NCBI RefSeq assembly: GCF_000526495.1
Contig: NZ_JAGE01000001.1
Coordinates: 2,972,001-3,036,000, forward strand
From: Ruminiclostridium josui JCM 17888
Lineage (GTDB): Bacteria; Bacillota; Clostridia; Acetivibrionales; DSM-1351
DNA length: 64,000 nt
Direction: 5' to 3'
Shown here: positions 61,979-64,000 of the stretch, one piece after another
Layout: the number at the start of each line of letters is the position of its first letter
Numbering within the stretch: position 1 is the first letter of the stretch
The notes under the pieces: generated by a model
Database searches by the model: none
What the model was told of the DNA's origin: nothing
The model's input: the letters and a program-made list of their open reading frames with translations, nothing else
Made by a program: the position numbers and the translations under genes

Positions 61979-63508
61979 GTGAAAAACGAAGTGTATATAA
62001 AAATTGACAAATTAACAAAAACCTTTGGGCCTGTTGTCGCCAACAATAATGTGTGCCTTGAGGTAAAGAAGGGTGAAATCCATGCATTACTGGGAGAAAA
62101 CGGTTCCGGTAAGAGTACATTAATGAATATGCTTTCTGGTATATACACTCCGGATAGCGGAAGTATATACATAAAGGGAAAACAGGTTACATTCAAGACT
62201 CCTAAAGACTCTATGGCTATGGGTATAGGAATGATTCACCAGCACTTTAAACTTGTGGAGGTATTATCTGCAAAAGATAATATTATAGCCGGACAGAAGG
62301 ATAGTTTCTTTATAGGAAACAAAAAGCTTTCCCAGAAAATTAAGAATATATCTGAAAAGTATGGACTGGTAGTTGACCTGAATAAGAAGGTTTATAATAT
62401 GTCAGTAGGTGAAAAGCAGACTGTTGAGATATTAAAAGTAATTTACAGAGGTGCAGAAATACTAATTCTTGATGAACCTACTGCAGTTTTGACTCCACAG
62501 GAAACAGAAGGTCTTTTTAATATATTAAGAAAAATGAAGCAGTCGGGCTGTTCAGTAATAATAATTACTCACAAGCTTAATGAAGTAATGGAAATATCAG
62601 ATAGAATTACTGTTTTGAGAAAAGGTGAAACAGTAGGTACTGTAAACAAGGAAGATACAAGTGCCGCTGAGCTTACAAACCTGATGGTAGGTAAAGCTGT
62701 TGATCTTTCAATTAATAGGGTTGAAAACAAAAATAATAAAACAATATTGAATATAAAAAATCTTACAGTAGTAGATGAAGAAAATGTTAAGGCTCTTGAT
62801 TCTATTAGCTTCTCACTTTCAACAGGTGAGATACTGGGAGTTGCAGGTGTTGCAGGAAGCGGTCAAAAAGAGTTGTGTGAAGCTATAGCAGGTTTGTATC
62901 CTATTGCTTCCGGCTCTATAGAATACAAAGGTGAAAATATCGTAGGAAAAAATCCTCGTGACATAATCAAAATGGGAATAAGCATGAGCTTTATCCCAGA
63001 AGATAGACTTGGTATGGGACTGGTAGCTTCCATGGGAATGGTTGATAACCTTATTCTTAAAGAATACCAAAATCAGAAGGGCGTTTTTATTGAAAAGAAG
63101 ACTGCAAGAAATTTGGCACAAAAACTAATAAAAAAGCTTGAAATAAGTACTCCGGGTATTAACCATCCCGTACGTCAGCTTTCAGGAGGTAACATACAAA
63201 AGGTGCTTCTGGGCCGTGAAATAGAGTCAAACCCCGATTTGCTCATAACTGCATATCCGGTTAGAGGATTGGATATCAACGCATCTTACACAATCTATGA
63301 CCTTCTAAACGAGCAGAAGGAAAAGGGCGTTGGTATACTCTATATTGGAGAAGATTTGGATGTCCTTATAGAGCTTTGCGATAGAATCATGGTTATATGT
63401 AATGGAAGAATTACTGGTATTGCTGAAGCGTCTAAAATAACAAAGGAGCAGCTAGGTCTTATGATGGCAGGAGAACATATGGAAAAAGTAATGGGGGTGG
63501 GAATGTAA
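61979..63508 (+). CDS. Nucleoside ABC transporter ATPase (two NBDs, NupO-like)
   Basis: This is a fused double-NBD ATPase as in sugar/nucleoside importers (RbsA, NupO). The start is GTG with AAAGGTG upstream. NBD1 has Walker A GENGSGKST and signature MSVGEKQTVEI with Walker B LILDEPTAVLT. NBD2 has a degenerate Walker A (GVAGSGQKEL) but signature LSGGNIQKVLLGREI. Its Walker B is replaced by LLITAYPVRGLD, typical of the family. It overlaps the next permease start by one base. Confidence 0.93.
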   Translation: MKNEVYIKIDKLTKTFGPVVANNNVCLEVKKGEIHALLGENGSGKSTLMNMLSGIYTPDSGSIYIKGKQVTFKTPKDSMAMGIGMIHQHFKLVEVLSAKDNIIAGQKDSFFIGNKKLSQKIKNISEKYGLVVDLNKKVYNMSVGEKQTVEILKVIYRGAEILILDEPTAVLTPQETEGLFNILRKMKQSGCSVIIITHKLNEVMEISDRITVLRKGETVGTVNKEDTSAAELTNLMVGKAVDLSINRVENKNNKTILNIKNLTVVDEENVKALDSISFSLSTGEILGVAGVAGSGQKELCEAIAGLYPIASGSIEYKGENIVGKNPRDIIKMGISMSFIPEDRLGMGLVASMGMVDNLILKEYQNQKGVFIEKKTARNLAQKLIKKLEISTPGINHPVRQLSGGNIQKVLLGREIESNPDLLITAYPVRGLDINASYTIYDLLNEQKEKGVGILYIGEDLDVLIELCDRIMVICNGRITGIAEASKITKEQLGLMMAGEHMEKVMGVGM

Positions 63509-64000
63509 TGTTCAGAATTATTAAAAGGACAGATCTTACAAAAAAACAATCGGTTATATTCAGAATCATTGCAATATTTGGAGCACTTGTCGCCACCAGT
63601 ATTTTTATAATGCTGATAGGATTTAACCCCATAGATGTCTATGTATCAATGCTTGATGGTTCATTTGGCTCTATGTATAGATTCAGGGAAGCAATTATAC
63701 AAGCTATCCCCTTGATTATTACCTCCCTTGGTATATCAGTAGCTTTCAGAATGAAGTTCTGGAATATCGGAGCAGAAGGTCAAATAATAATGGGAGCTTT
63801 CGCTGCCAGTTATTTTGCTTTGTATCATTCAAACATCCCTTCCGGCTTACTGCTTTTATTAATGTTTGTTTCAGCGGTAATTACAGGAGGCATTTGGGCG
63901 CTAATTCCTGCATACTTTAAGGCAAAGTTTGGTACTAATGAAACACTGTTTACTCTTATGATGAATTACATTGCACAAAAATTTCTTATGTACTTGCAAT
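63508..64000 (+). CDS. Nucleoside ABC transporter permease (5' part, NupP-like)
   Basis: The ATG at 63508 overlaps the ATPase stop (TAATG). The visible 164 residues carry an N-terminal helix (SVIFRIIAIFGALVATSIF), then ITSLGISVAFRMKFWNIGAEGQIIMGA, a conserved permease block, and three further hydrophobic segments. This is the BPD_transp_2 fold of nucleoside permeases. The gene runs off the right edge. Its partner permease gene (NupQ type) is expected beyond the window. Confidence 0.9.
   Translation, partial: MFRIIKRTDLTKKQSVIFRIIAIFGALVATSIFIMLIGFNPIDVYVSMLDGSFGSMYRFREAIIQAIPLIITSLGISVAFRMKFWNIGAEGQIIMGAFAASYFALYHSNIPSGLLLLLMFVSAVITGGIWALIPAYFKAKFGTNETLFTLMMNYIAQKFLMYLQ

Noticed and set aside
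1-64000. CRISPR array, prophage or restriction/defence locus
   Set aside because: No regularly spaced direct repeats, integrase, phage structural genes or restriction-type domains were seen.

Overview
The window reads as a chromosomal segment of a low-GC, anaerobic, fermentative member of the Clostridia. The gene set points to the cellulolytic Ruminiclostridium group (Clostridium cellulolyticum and relatives): a GH9 cellulase-type lipoprotein, a pyrophosphate-type phosphofructokinase beside a class II aldolase, pyruvate formate-lyase, ferredoxin-linked indolepyruvate oxidoreductase and abundant RNA-based regulation. That placement is inference from gene content, not a database match. No tRNA, rRNA, CRISPR array or prophage was seen.

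Layout. 0-3 kb: 3' end of an alpha/beta hydrolase, a secreted GH9 lipoprotein and a flavin reductase-like protein. 3-8 kb: fermentation and glycolysis: pflB behind a ZTP (pfl) riboswitch, a PPi-type PFK and a divergent class II aldolase. 8-16 kb: a GHL10-amidase fusion, a three-gene overlapping operon related to 2-hydroxyacyl-CoA dehydratase activases, and an orphan BtrH-like protein next to a decayed IS256-family element with target duplication. 17-21 kb: acyl-CoA ligase, D,D-carboxypeptidase and ComEA. 21-26 kb: a T-box leader followed by two tandem threonyl-tRNA synthetases that share their ends but differ in the catalytic core. 26-32 kb: S-layer protein, a CAT-family acetyltransferase with a possible attenuator, free-methionine-sulfoxide reductase and small proteins. 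32-38 kb: NfeD-like protein plus flotillin, a chemoreceptor and an ABC-F ATPase. 38-42 kb: a MarR-controlled heterodimeric ABC exporter. 42-47 kb: a PII-like protein, then iorAB, mgsA and a phenylacetate-CoA ligase. 47-50 kb: an FMN-binding lipoprotein, a THF riboswitch with folT, and a DUF4097-like lipoprotein. 50-57 kb: a divergent second type II topoisomerase (GyrB-like and GyrA-like), a GT39-like membrane protein and a cyclophilin. 57-64 kb: a flavoprotein, a preQ1-I riboswitch with queT, and a guanine riboswitch leading xpt and a BMP-type nucleoside ABC transporter that runs off the end.

The most distinctive features are: (i) five metabolite- or tRNA-sensing leaders (ZTP, T-box, THF, preQ1-I, guanine), several serving folate, one-carbon and purine-derived metabolism; (ii) the ThrRS pair, in which near-identical N- and C-terminal parts flank a divergent core; (iii) the divergent topoisomerase pair with Met at the GyrA Ser83-equivalent position; (iv) two copies of a palindromic MITE-like repeat, both between convergent genes; and (v) a 49-codon membrane-peptide gene between comEA and the T-box. 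I did not find a clear multi-gene defence or biosynthetic system that is plainly new.
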